NCBI GenBank assembly: GCA_937915865.1
Contig: CALGIG010000053.1
Span: 62,001-126,000, forward strand
Reading direction: 5' to 3'
Length of the DNA stretch: 64,000 bases
Origin: an uncultured Prolixibacteraceae bacterium
Lineage (GTDB): Bacteria > Bacteroidota > Bacteroidia > Bacteroidales > Prolixibacteraceae
Positions 19,037 to 27,839 of the stretch are shown one piece after another; the first letter of the stretch is position 1, and each line of letters starts with the position of its first letter. The translations under genes and the position numbers were made by a program. The notes below the pieces were generated by a model. It was given only the letters and a program-made list of their open reading frames with translations. It made no database searches and had not been told where the DNA came from.

Positions 19037-20818
19037 ATGAAGAATATAGTTAATAAAATAAAATATTACTTACTTATCACTTTTGTTTTGATGAGTACAG
19101 TTAGGTGTAAGGATTCCTACTTAGACCTGAATGATCCAAGTACTATTTCAGAATCAAGTTTTCCTACAACATTAAATCACGTAAGCTTGTTAGTTGCTTC
19201 GGTATATGGAGTACAGCACCATTGGGGTTTTTATGGCCACTACTGGTTAGGTTATGGCGTATATTGTCTCGATCATACAATTGATTTACAATGGCGTGGT
19301 GATGATTCGTGGATTGGGATATGTACTGGTTTGGCCCAGGCAACCGATGGAAAACTTCAATCGCAATGGAAAGCTCTTTATCGTGGAATTTATTATGCCA
19401 ATAGCGCTTTGGAAGGGATTGCCTATTACAGGACTATTGCACCTTCTTCCGAAAAAGCAAGTCTTGATTATTATGAAGGAGAAGTAATTTTCCTTAGGGG
19501 ATATTATTTGTGGCATTTACTTTCGTTTTATGGCCAACCCAATTTAGACGGAATGGGTGTGCCAATTATAAAAACAGTTCCAAGTTCCATCGAGAGTATG
19601 TCGGTTCCACGAGCTTCTACAAAAGATACTTATCAGGCTATTATTAACGATTTTAAAAAGGCTGCAACTCTTTTAAAGGGTCAAGCTGATAACCACAGGG
19701 CAACAGAATGGTCGGCTAAAGCTGCTTTAGCAAAAACCTACCTGTTTGCTGAAAAAAATGATAGCGCTAAAATTTATCTTGAAGACTGTATTAACAACAG
19801 TGGTAAATCACTGGTTTCGTTCAATGCTTATAAAAATATGTTTAACGGGAATACCTCCTACGAATACAATTCTGAATCATTCTATGAAATTGGAAATCTT
19901 GCTGATCCTGTAAACGGAAATGCCTATGGAAGTCCAATGACTGGTAGTTCTACTTCCATTTTGTATTCTCATTTTTATGTTGGAGCCGATGGTTCGCGTT
20001 TAGCAACAAGTTATAGTAACCAATATATGCACGATAAAAACCTTACCCGGTTTGGTTACAACGATGCCCCACCACTCACTCAACTCGAAGTTAATAATGG
20101 AGTTTATTCATTAAAAGCATCTTATGTGGCTCAGCAGAAAGAGCGCCGGGCTCAGGCCGGAAAACAAGCTGATGGCCCTGACCCAAGGCTTTGGGTTGGC
20201 GCAATGCAGCCATTGTTCGATTCGGTTAAAGTATCTGGGGTTTACCGTAAAGTAGCTCAATCAGAATTTGGTAAATGGTATGTAATGGATCCGGCTACCT
20301 TAAACGATGCAAATACATTTTATGGATGGCCTGTACGTAAATACCAGTTCTTAGATGGACTAATGACCGAAACAAGGAACGTTGCAGGTTACAATTTCTA
20401 TTTTATCCGGTTACCCGATATTTACCTGATGTATGCCGAAATTTTAAAGAGTACAAATCCGACCCTGGCTCTTGAATACATCAACAAAGTGCATCGCAGG
20501 GCTTATGGTTACGATCCGAATAGTGCGTCTCCGATTGACTATAAAACGCTGACCGATAGGACAAAAACCTCAACAGATGATCACCTGGCCAATAATCCGC
20601 TTTTGTATGAACGCTGGGCCGAATTTTTTGGTGAAGCCCGATGGTGGGAAGATGTACGCCGTTTAAAATTAGGTCCTGTGGAATCGGCCTTCTATAAACA
20701 AGTAGCAGGTGGAAAGGGTAAAATAACCTGGCGAGATGAACACTATGCTATGCCTATCCCTTCAATCGAATTTGAATCGAACACCGATACAGGTATGAAA
20801 CAAAATCCTGGATATTAA
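19037..20818 (+). CDS. SusD/RagB-family glycan-binding lipoprotein of PUL B
   Basis: 593 residues. The leader ends at Cys24 (STVRC then KDSYLDLNDPS), the usual lipoprotein start for the family although Arg precedes the Cys. SusD marks are YEGEVIFLRGYYLWHLLSFYG, WSAKAALAKTYLF, RLPDIYLMYAEILK, ERWAEFFGEARWWEDVRR and the final AMPIPSIEFESN with NPGY. It is expected to form the lid of the SusC channel on the cell surface. It ends PUL B's first transcript: a strong terminator follows 36 bases later. Confidence 0.96.
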   Translation: MKNIVNKIKYYLLITFVLMSTVRCKDSYLDLNDPSTISESSFPTTLNHVSLLVASVYGVQHHWGFYGHYWLGYGVYCLDHTIDLQWRGDDSWIGICTGLAQATDGKLQSQWKALYRGIYYANSALEGIAYYRTIAPSSEKASLDYYEGEVIFLRGYYLWHLLSFYGQPNLDGMGVPIIKTVPSSIESMSVPRASTKDTYQAIINDFKKAATLLKGQADNHRATEWSAKAALAKTYLFAEKNDSAKIYLEDCINNSGKSLVSFNAYKNMFNGNTSYEYNSESFYEIGNLADPVNGNAYGSPMTGSSTSILYSHFYVGADGSRLATSYSNQYMHDKNLTRFGYNDAPPLTQLEVNNGVYSLKASYVAQQKERRAQAGKQADGPDPRLWVGAMQPLFDSVKVSGVYRKVAQSEFGKWYVMDPATLNDANTFYGWPVRKYQFLDGLMTETRNVAGYNFYFIRLPDIYLMYAEILKSTNPTLALEYINKVHRRAYGYDPNSASPIDYKTLTDRTKTSTDDHLANNPLLYERWAEFFGEARWWEDVRRLKLGPVESAFYKQVAGGKGKITWRDEHYAMPIPSIEFESNTDTGMKQNPGY

Positions 20819-20854
20819 TTTATACTTAAACCAACTATTAACCTGATTTGAAAG

Positions 20855-20882
20855 AGATCAGCCTCTGTATGGAGGCTGATCT
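20855..20882 (+). terminator. Hairpin terminator after susD of PUL B
   Basis: AGATCAGCCTC (20855-20865) pairs perfectly with GAGGCTGATCT (20872-20882) around a 6-nt loop, followed by TCAATTAAAT. Position after susD matches the PUL A terminator at 1579-1615. Confidence 0.87.
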
Positions 20883-20985
20883 TCAATTAAATGAAGTGCC
20901 GGTTTATTCTTATTGCCCCTTCCCGGATTTACTGCTCCAGGTATTGTTACCCCCCCCGGATATCATATAAAAATCAAAGTAAACG

Positions 20986-23900
20986 ATGAGCAAGCAATTG
21001 GTTGTGCTGATTCACTTCTTTTTTGTTGTGAATGTTTTATTTAGTCAGGATAAAAATATTATTTCACTGGCAGGGAAATGGCGTTTTGCCCCCGATCCTA
21101 TGTCAATCGGGTTGGCAGAAAAGTGGTATTTAAAGGAATTGCCTCAGACGGCTGATTTATTTCCCAATGGTGCCGAAATGCTAACCAGCGATTGGATTAA
21201 CCTGCCAGGAAGCACCGATGAATCTAAAATTGGTTATCCTTCAGTTTCTGTAATACAAGTAAAACCAGAAAACGAAAAGACAAGACCATACAGAGGTGCT
21301 TACTGGATACAACGGAAAGTTGCAATTCCTGCGAAATGGAAAGGAAATCCTGTTTTTATTAAGATAAACCAGTTGCCGGAAAAAAGTAAAATATACTGGG
21401 ATATGGAATTAACTGGTGAGTTTAATGGTGGATTGAATGATGGTAGATTCGAAATTCGAAGACCGATTTCTACTGAAAAAGAACATCTGCTTACCATATT
21501 TGCCGGAGAACCTAAAGCAAATGACGATAATGGTATTACTGAGCTTGCCCTGCTTTGTGGTTCCGAACAATTGTCGCTAAACGGGAAGTGGAAACTGGCA
21601 TTGGATGTTTGGAATAAAGGAGGAAAAAGTTCGTGGTATAAAAGCAGTTGGGACAAAAGGGAATTGCCTGGTGTTGATGAATTACACACATATTATGAAA
21701 CCTATTTCCGTGGAACCGATTATACAATCAGCGAGTGGATAGATATACCCGGAAGTCCTTCCAGCGAAAATATAGGTACAAACATGGCCATATCAAAAAG
21801 TATTACCGGTGGATTGGAACGCCGGATTATTTATGACGATCCGTTTTGGATACAAAAGGAAATTACCTTACCCGCAGACTGGCAGGGAAAAACAATTGAG
21901 TTTAAAATGGAGAAACTTTTGGGTCTTGGCATGGTGTTTTGGGATGGAAAACTTGTAGGTGAACGACATGGGTACGATGTTCCTCAGCAGTTTGAAATCG
22001 ATTCGTCGCTAACAGGGTTGAGTAAGCACTGTATTACTGTTTATACAAATAAACGAGACCAGGAATACCCACAGCGGGGGCACGGGGTTGTAAACGAAAA
22101 CGGGGTTGGATGGACTGGCATTATCGGAAAAATTGAACTTCGTGCAGAGGCAGATGTATGCTTGAAAAATATCCAGGTTTATCCAGATGTTACGAATAAT
22201 TTAGTGACATTAAATGTTGATATTCAGGAAAATAAAAAGAAAAATAACGAGGTTGAACTAACTTTTTTTATTCGGGAGAAGAGTAAGGATAAACCTTTTC
22301 AAAAGCTAAAAACCGTTATACTCAGAAACGGTGAAACCAGCCTTCGTAATTTTACAAATAAAGCAAAACTCTGGAGCGAATTTCATCCGGATTTGTATGA
22401 AATAAAGACCGAGTTAAAATGTGGATCAATTAAAGATGAAGCGCTTGTAACGTTTGGAATGCGCGATTTTATTGCCCGCGGACAACACTTTTTTTTAAAT
22501 GGAAATGAAATTTTTTTGAGAGGGGCGCAGCAGGATGGTACTTCGCCAATCAAAGGTTATACTCCAATGGACAAAGAATATTGGAATAAAATAATGGCAC
22601 AGTCCAAAGCCTATGGATTAAACCATCTTCGTTGCCATACATGGTGCCCACCCGAAGCGGCGTTTGTTGCTGCCGACGAATATGGCATTATCCTTCAGGT
22701 TGAATTGCCCAGTTACGGACCAGAATATAAGGAGCTGACCCGTATAATCGACCATTTTGGGAATCATCCTTCTTTTTGTCTGCTGTCTCTTGGTAATGAA
22801 TTGTTTAATCACGATGAAAATTCAAAAAAAGCAATTAACGATGCCCGCAAGCACGATGCCCGCCATTTATATACCTGCACATCTAATCCGGTAGCGAACA
22901 ATTGCGACGATGATTTCTTTGTTTCGGCCTGGGGTTGGGGAACCGATTCGATTGTTGACACCTATCCTGAAAAAATTAATATTGGTGGAAAGCCAATCGT
23001 GGGCATAGTTTGGTCGGGTGGAGATGGGGTATCAACTACGCGATTCAATACGCAACTGCCCGAAACACAATTTGATTACCGTGAGGAAGTTAAGCAATCG
23101 CCTGTGCCGGTTATTTCGCACGAAGCCGGGCAATGGGCTATGTTTCCTGATTTAGATGCTATCGGTAAATATTCGGGTACGCTTAGAAATTCTAATTACG
23201 AAAGGATAAAGCTTAGGCTCGAAAAACGTGGAATGTTGAGCCAGGCTCACGATTTTGCACTGGCTTCTGGTAAATTTTCGGCATTACTTTACAAAGAAGA
23301 AATTGAATCGGCCTTGCGTACACCCAACCTTGCAGGAATAAATTTGTTGGGAATAAATGATTTTCAGGGACAAAACCTTGCTGTGGTGGGTGTTTTAGAC
23401 GAATTCTGGGATTCGAAAAATCTGGTAAATGCCAATATTCACAGCCAATATTGCAATGCTATTGTTCCTTTGGCGCTGATGGAAAAAAGAATTTGGAGAC
23501 AAAATGAGATATTCAATGCTCAAATAGAACTGGCGCATTATGGCGAAACCGACTTGTTCAATGTTTGTCCTCGCTGGCAAATTACTTCGGCTGATGGTAA
23601 AATAATGATCGAAGGGATGCTCGCTCAACAAGACCTTTCTCATGGGGAATTAAAGTCGCTGGGCAAAATATCGTTTCAGGCTAATAAATTAAAGGCTCCG
23701 CAGAAATACATTCTGACTGTTGATATTGATCAGAATAAAATAAAAAACAGCTGGGACTTTTGGGTTTATTCGTCTGATTTAACAATAGACAGAGGTAAGG
23801 TTTTGATTTTAAATTCGTGGGGAAAAGAAGCTAAAAGCGCACTGGAATCAGGGAAAAATGTTTTATTGATTCCAAACGTAAAATCGTTGACTGACGGTTA

Positions 23901-24336
23901 TCGCGAAAACTGTTTCACTCCGGTTTTCTGGAATTCAATATTTAAATGGATGCAAAAGGCTCATACCCTTGGTGTTTTATGCGATCCTGCTTCACGTGTT
24001 TTCAGCCAGTTTCCTACTGAAAATTATTCCAACTGGCAGTGGTGGGATATAGCCATGAATTCGAATGCAATGTGCCTGAATAAATTTCCGCAACAGTTAA
24101 AACCACTTATTCAGGTTATTGATACTTACGCTATTAATGATAAACTGGCTTATTTGTGGGAATGCAAAATTGGGAAAGGGAAACTGGTTGTTTCGACCAT
24201 TAATTTTAGTGAGAAAACTGACAAACGCCCAGCGTGTACTCAATTGTACAAAAGTGTACTGAATTATATGAATAGCAATGAGTTTAATCCTAAAGATGAG
24301 CTTAGTATGCAGTTTTTGGATAATCTTTTTAAATGA
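20986..24336 (+). CDS. GH2-like beta-glycosidase with duplicated N-terminal sugar-binding domains
   Basis: 1116 residues with signal peptide (1-20). Two GH2-type jelly-roll domains open with parallel motifs, SLAGKWRFAPDP (about 26) and SLNGKWKLALDVW (about 197). An Ig-like domain follows, then a TIM barrel with NGNEIFLRGAQQDGT, NHLRCHTWCPPEAAFVAADE, the acid/base motif LSLGNELF (Glu605) and the nucleophile motif ISHEAGQW (Glu713). The C-terminal 250 residues are a further domain with no family I can name. Specificity in GH2 is broad (galactosidase, mannosidase, glucuronidase and others). A run of eight C bases (20950-20957) lies about 29 bases before the ATG. The stop codon sits inside a repeat that recurs at 30061. 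Confidence 0.82.
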   Translation: MSKQLVVLIHFFFVVNVLFSQDKNIISLAGKWRFAPDPMSIGLAEKWYLKELPQTADLFPNGAEMLTSDWINLPGSTDESKIGYPSVSVIQVKPENEKTRPYRGAYWIQRKVAIPAKWKGNPVFIKINQLPEKSKIYWDMELTGEFNGGLNDGRFEIRRPISTEKEHLLTIFAGEPKANDDNGITELALLCGSEQLSLNGKWKLALDVWNKGGKSSWYKSSWDKRELPGVDELHTYYETYFRGTDYTISEWIDIPGSPSSENIGTNMAISKSITGGLERRIIYDDPFWIQKEITLPADWQGKTIEFKMEKLLGLGMVFWDGKLVGERHGYDVPQQFEIDSSLTGLSKHCITVYTNKRDQEYPQRGHGVVNENGVGWTGIIGKIELRAEADVCLKNIQVYPDVTNNLVTLNVDIQENKKKNNEVELTFFIREKSKDKPFQKLKTVILRNGETSLRNFTNKAKLWSEFHPDLYEIKTELKCGSIKDEALVTFGMRDFIARGQHFFLNGNEIFLRGAQQDGTSPIKGYTPMDKEYWNKIMAQSKAYGLNHLRCHTWCPPEAAFVAADEYGIILQVELPSYGPEYKELTRIIDHFGNHPSFCLLSLGNELFNHDENSKKAINDARKHDARHLYTCTSNPVANNCDDDFFVSAWGWGTDSIVDTYPEKINIGGKPIVGIVWSGGDGVSTTRFNTQLPETQFDYREEVKQSPVPVISHEAGQWAMFPDLDAIGKYSGTLRNSNYERIKLRLEKRGMLSQAHDFALASGKFSALLYKEEIESALRTPNLAGINLLGINDFQGQNLAVVGVLDEFWDSKNLVNANIHSQYCNAIVPLALMEKRIWRQNEIFNAQIELAHYGETDLFNVCPRWQITSADGKIMIEGMLAQQDLSHGELKSLGKISFQANKLKAPQKYILTVDIDQNKIKNSWDFWVYSSDLTIDRGKVLILNSWGKEAKSALESGKNVLLIPNVKSLTDGYRENCFTPVFWNSIFKWMQKAHTLGVLCDPASRVFSQFPTENYSNWQWWDIAMNSNAMCLNKFPQQLKPLIQVIDTYAINDKLAYLWECKIGKGKLVVSTINFSEKTDKRPACTQLYKSVLNYMNSNEFNPKDELSMQFLDNLFK

Positions 24337-24366
24337 AATAGCCATATCACCTCAGGCGAGATAAAC
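24331..24366 (+). repeat. REP-like hairpin repeat, copy 1
   Basis: This 36-bp sequence matches 30061-30096 at 31 of 36 positions. It contains a hairpin, ATATCACC/GGCGAGAT (24344-24351 with 24355-24362, wobble pairs allowed) with the 3-nt loop TCA. Both copies sit directly at the stop codon of a glycosidase gene. Confidence 0.65.
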
Positions 24367-24391
24367 TGAGTCACCATGAGTTGGTTTATCT
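24359..24391 (+). terminator. Hairpin after the GH2-like gene
   Basis: AGATAAAC (24359-24366) pairs with GTTTATCT (24384-24391); it overlaps the end of the REP-like repeat. There is no strong T-run, so termination would be partial. Confidence 0.45.
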
Positions 24392-24471
24392 GCTTGTCGG
24401 CCAAACAGGGAGTGAATGCCTTAAAAGTATGGCAATAAATAGTTTTCGTTAATAAACCTAAACCTAAATAT

Positions 24472-25860
24472 ATGAATACCAGATTATTTACATCCTTTTT
24501 GTTGCTGATGTGTTATTTTCAGTTGACATCAGCTCAGGATAAACGTCCTCCGTATCAATACCCTGACGATCCGCAAGTTTTGCAAAAAATTAGAGACTGG
24601 CAAGACTTAAAATTTGGCTTGTTTATGCACTGGGGAACATACAGCCAATGGGGTATCGTAGAGTCATGGTCGCTTTGTCCCGAAGATAGGCCATTTACTT
24701 CTGTTCGTCCATCAGGAAAAAGCTACTCCGAGTATGTTAAAGATTACGAAAATCTGAAAACTACATTTAATCCCGTAAAATTCGATCCTGATAAATGGGC
24801 CAATGCAGCTCAGTATGCAGGGATGAAATATGTTGTTTTTACAACGAAACACCACGACGGGTTTAACATGTTTGATACCCGGCAAACCGATTATAAGATC
24901 ACCAGCAAATCCTGTCCGTTCAGCTTAAATCCCAAAGCTAATGTTGCTAAAGAAATATTTGATGCTTTCAGGAAGAAAAACTTTATGGCTGGGGCTTATT
25001 ATTCCATTTCCGACTGGAATAATAAGGATTTTTGGTGGGATTATTTTCCTCCTTTCGATCGTCATATCAATTACTCTCCGGAAAAGTATCCCGAAAAATG
25101 GCAACGGTTGAATGATTTTATATACAATCAGTTGAACGAATTGACCAATGGCGATTATGGAAAACTCGATATGCTGTGGTTTGACCTTTGTGGTGTTTCC
25201 AAAGAAAAAAAAGTGGATTGGCCCCGGTTTGCAAAAATGATAAGGAATAACCAACCTGGAATTATGATGGTTGCCCGAGGCTCAAACGATCAATACGAAA
25301 ATTACAGGACTCCTGAACAGGAAACTCCCGACCAGGTGCTTGATTATCCGTGGGAAACCTGCATGACAATGGGCGATAGCTGGTCGTATAAACCTCACGA
25401 CAAGTATAAATCGACTTACCAGCTAGTTCAGTTGTTGGTTAAAATCGTATCGAGGGGCGGTAACTTTTTACTTAATATTGGTCCGGGCCCCGATGGCGAT
25501 TTTGACCCGGTTGCTTATGACCGTTTAAAAGCAATTGGCGATTGGATGCAAGTGAACGGTGAAGCTATTTATGGTACAAAACCAGTAAAACCATTTCATG
25601 AAACGAAAATGGTTTTTACTCAAAAACAAAACTACATCTATGCTTTTTATCTGCCCGACGAAGATGAGAAAAATATTCCTGGAAAGGTTAATATCAATTT
25701 GTTACAGCCGGTTAAAGGAAGTCGGATATTTTTGCTGGGTTACAATAATCCGCTGAAATGGGAAGTCAACGGGAAAGGAATATTAATCGATATTCCAAAA
25801 GCTGTGCAAAAAAAACCAGTGTGTCAGAATGCCTGGACATTTAAGCTCCAGGTACAGTAA
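24472..25860 (+). CDS. GH29 alpha-L-fucosidase, secreted
   Basis: 462 residues with signal peptide (1-22). The family is recognised from FGLFMHWGTYSQWG, TTKHHDGFNMFDT, the nucleophile region MLWFDLCG with Asp238 in the place of the usual WFDG/WFDL Asp, the DQVLDYPWETCMTMGDSWSY segment, and SRGGNFLLNIGPGPDG. It releases terminal L-fucose with retention. The C-terminal beta domain is short (about 375-462). It is probably the first gene of a run continuing with the acetylesterase 19 bases downstream and GH92, so fucose removal and deacetylation are likely coordinated. Confidence 0.92.
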   Translation: MNTRLFTSFLLLMCYFQLTSAQDKRPPYQYPDDPQVLQKIRDWQDLKFGLFMHWGTYSQWGIVESWSLCPEDRPFTSVRPSGKSYSEYVKDYENLKTTFNPVKFDPDKWANAAQYAGMKYVVFTTKHHDGFNMFDTRQTDYKITSKSCPFSLNPKANVAKEIFDAFRKKNFMAGAYYSISDWNNKDFWWDYFPPFDRHINYSPEKYPEKWQRLNDFIYNQLNELTNGDYGKLDMLWFDLCGVSKEKKVDWPRFAKMIRNNQPGIMMVARGSNDQYENYRTPEQETPDQVLDYPWETCMTMGDSWSYKPHDKYKSTYQLVQLLVKIVSRGGNFLLNIGPGPDGDFDPVAYDRLKAIGDWMQVNGEAIYGTKPVKPFHETKMVFTQKQNYIYAFYLPDEDEKNIPGKVNINLLQPVKGSRIFLLGYNNPLKWEVNGKGILIDIPKAVQKKPVCQNAWTFKLQVQ

Positions 25861-25879
25861 TCATCTAATTAATACAAAA

Positions 25880-27802
25880 ATGAAATTTTTAAAGCTACCA
25901 ATCATTTTGCTGTTGCTTGTATGTGTTACGAATTTATCGGCTGCAGTTAAACTTCCAAATATATTCACGAGTAACATGGTTCTTCAGCGAGATAAACCTA
26001 TAAAAATTTGGGGTTTAGCCGAAAAAGGAGAATCGGTGACTGTTAAATTTTACGGACAACAGCTCAAAACTACTGCCAGCAAAAACGGTAGTTGGATGGT
26101 TGTATTGAAACCTATGGCATTTGGCGGTCCTTTTGATCTCATTGTTCAGGGGAAAAGAAATGAAGTAATTCTGAAAAATATATTGATAGGTGATGTTTGG
26201 ATTTGCAGCGGGCAATCAAATATGGGAATGTCGGTCAACGGTTCTCTTAATGCTCCGTTTGAAATAGCTGCAGCCAACTTCCCAAATATAAGGTTATTGA
26301 CTGTTTCAGCCGACATTAGTAATAAAACACAAACAGATGTACCTGAAAGCCAATGGCAGATATGTTCGCCGCAAACAATTGGAAATTTTTCGGCAGCAGC
26401 CTATTTTTTTGGACGCGACCTTCACCGTGATCTGAATATTCCTATTGGATTGATTAACTCATCAGTTGGTGGAACAAATATCGAAGCCTGGATGAGCAAT
26501 GAGTCGATCAGGAATTATCCTGAATATACTGAGAAAATTGAACAATCGCTTTCTCCTGGGTTTGAAGAGCAGATTAATAAAAGCCTGAAAGCAAATTCGG
26601 ATTGGCGAGTAGCTATGGATCAAGATAAAAAAAATTTCCCGGAATGGATTAAAGAAGGAAAGTTACTTGGAGGAAACGATAGAATGGAGCTGCCACAACG
26701 CTGGGAAGATAAGTTGATGCCGGGCATTGACGGAATCGTCTGGTTTCAGAAGGAAATTGTTTTGTCAGAAGAGGAAGCAAGTGAAGATATTGTGGTAAAC
26801 CTTTGTCTGGTTGACGATGGTGAAGAAACCTATTGGAACGGTTCTTTGATTGGGGCTACTGATGGTTACAATAAGCCCCGAAATTATAAGTTGGATAAAA
26901 GAATTGCCAAACCCGGGAGAAATATAATATCAATAAAAGTAACTGATAGTGGAGGAAGCGGTGGAATACGAGGTAAAGCTGAGGATTTTTTTTATCAGGT
27001 GAAAGATAAAAAGTATTCGTTGTGCGGCGAATGGTTCTACAAACCGTGGATTGTGAAAGATTCCCGATTAGATATTAGTGCCAACAATTTCCCTTCGCTG
27101 TTATATAATTCCAAGATTAATCCGCTCACTCAACTACCTGTTAAAGGTGTTATATGGTACCAGGGCGAATCGAATGTTAGTAATGCTTATCGCTACCGCG
27201 ATCTCCTGAAATCGATGATCACCGACTGGAGGTCCAAATGGGGACTGGGGAATTTCCCTTTTCTGGTCGTTCAACTGGCAAATTGTGGCAAAACGCCAGA
27301 TGGGCCAGCGGATAGCGAGTGGGCCAAACTTCGTGAAGCACAATCGATGGCTTTGGAGCTGCCTAAAACAGGTATGGCCGTTGCAATAGATATTGGAGAG
27401 GCCGACGATATTCATCCTAAAAACAAACAGGAGGTTGGACGCCGTTTGGCTCTGGCTGCACTTAAAGTGGCCTACAACAAAGATTTGGTTTATTCCGGTC
27501 CCGTATACAAATCGATGGAAGTGGATGAAGACAGGATTCTGTTATCATTCAATAACATAGGTTCGGGTTTAAAATGCTGTGATAAATATGGTTACCTGAA
27601 AGGTTTTTGCATTGCAGGGAAAGACCAGAAATTTGTTTGGGCAAAAGCTTTTGTCGAAGGGGATAAGGTTGTTGTTTATTCACCTCTACTGAAAAATCCA
27701 GTCGCAGTACGCTATGGATGGGCTGACAATCCGGGAGATGTTAATCTTTTCAATAATGAAGGATTACCTGCCTCGCCGTTCCGCACGGATAACTGGAAAT
27801 AA
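25880..27802 (+). CDS. Sialate O-acetylesterase-like SGNH esterase with inserted sugar-binding domain
   Basis: 640 residues from ATG 25880, which gives a signal peptide (FLKLPIILLLLVCVTNLSA); the ATG at 25829 lies within the GH29 gene. The SASA-type SGNH fold shows ICSGQSNM with Ser113, GVIWYQGESN, and DDIHPKNK with Asp510 and His512. Between blocks II and III lies an inserted jelly-roll resembling a GH2 N-terminal domain (about 270-400, with VWFQKEIV and DGEETYWNG), common in PUL members of this family. It should remove acetyl groups from sugars; a sialic acid substrate is not implied by this context. Confidence 0.88.
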   Translation: MKFLKLPIILLLLVCVTNLSAAVKLPNIFTSNMVLQRDKPIKIWGLAEKGESVTVKFYGQQLKTTASKNGSWMVVLKPMAFGGPFDLIVQGKRNEVILKNILIGDVWICSGQSNMGMSVNGSLNAPFEIAAANFPNIRLLTVSADISNKTQTDVPESQWQICSPQTIGNFSAAAYFFGRDLHRDLNIPIGLINSSVGGTNIEAWMSNESIRNYPEYTEKIEQSLSPGFEEQINKSLKANSDWRVAMDQDKKNFPEWIKEGKLLGGNDRMELPQRWEDKLMPGIDGIVWFQKEIVLSEEEASEDIVVNLCLVDDGEETYWNGSLIGATDGYNKPRNYKLDKRIAKPGRNIISIKVTDSGGSGGIRGKAEDFFYQVKDKKYSLCGEWFYKPWIVKDSRLDISANNFPSLLYNSKINPLTQLPVKGVIWYQGESNVSNAYRYRDLLKSMITDWRSKWGLGNFPFLVVQLANCGKTPDGPADSEWAKLREAQSMALELPKTGMAVAIDIGEADDIHPKNKQEVGRRLALAALKVAYNKDLVYSGPVYKSMEVDEDRILLSFNNIGSGLKCCDKYGYLKGFCIAGKDQKFVWAKAFVEGDKVVVYSPLLKNPVAVRYGWADNPGDVNLFNNEGLPASPFRTDNWK

Positions 27803-27839
27803 ATTTTGCAAACGGATACGATTTAACTTTGAGAAATAT

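Noticed and set aside
27714..27839. Long N terminus of the GH92 gene from ATG 27714
   Set aside because: It lies within the acetylesterase gene; ATG 27840 gives a standard signal peptide.
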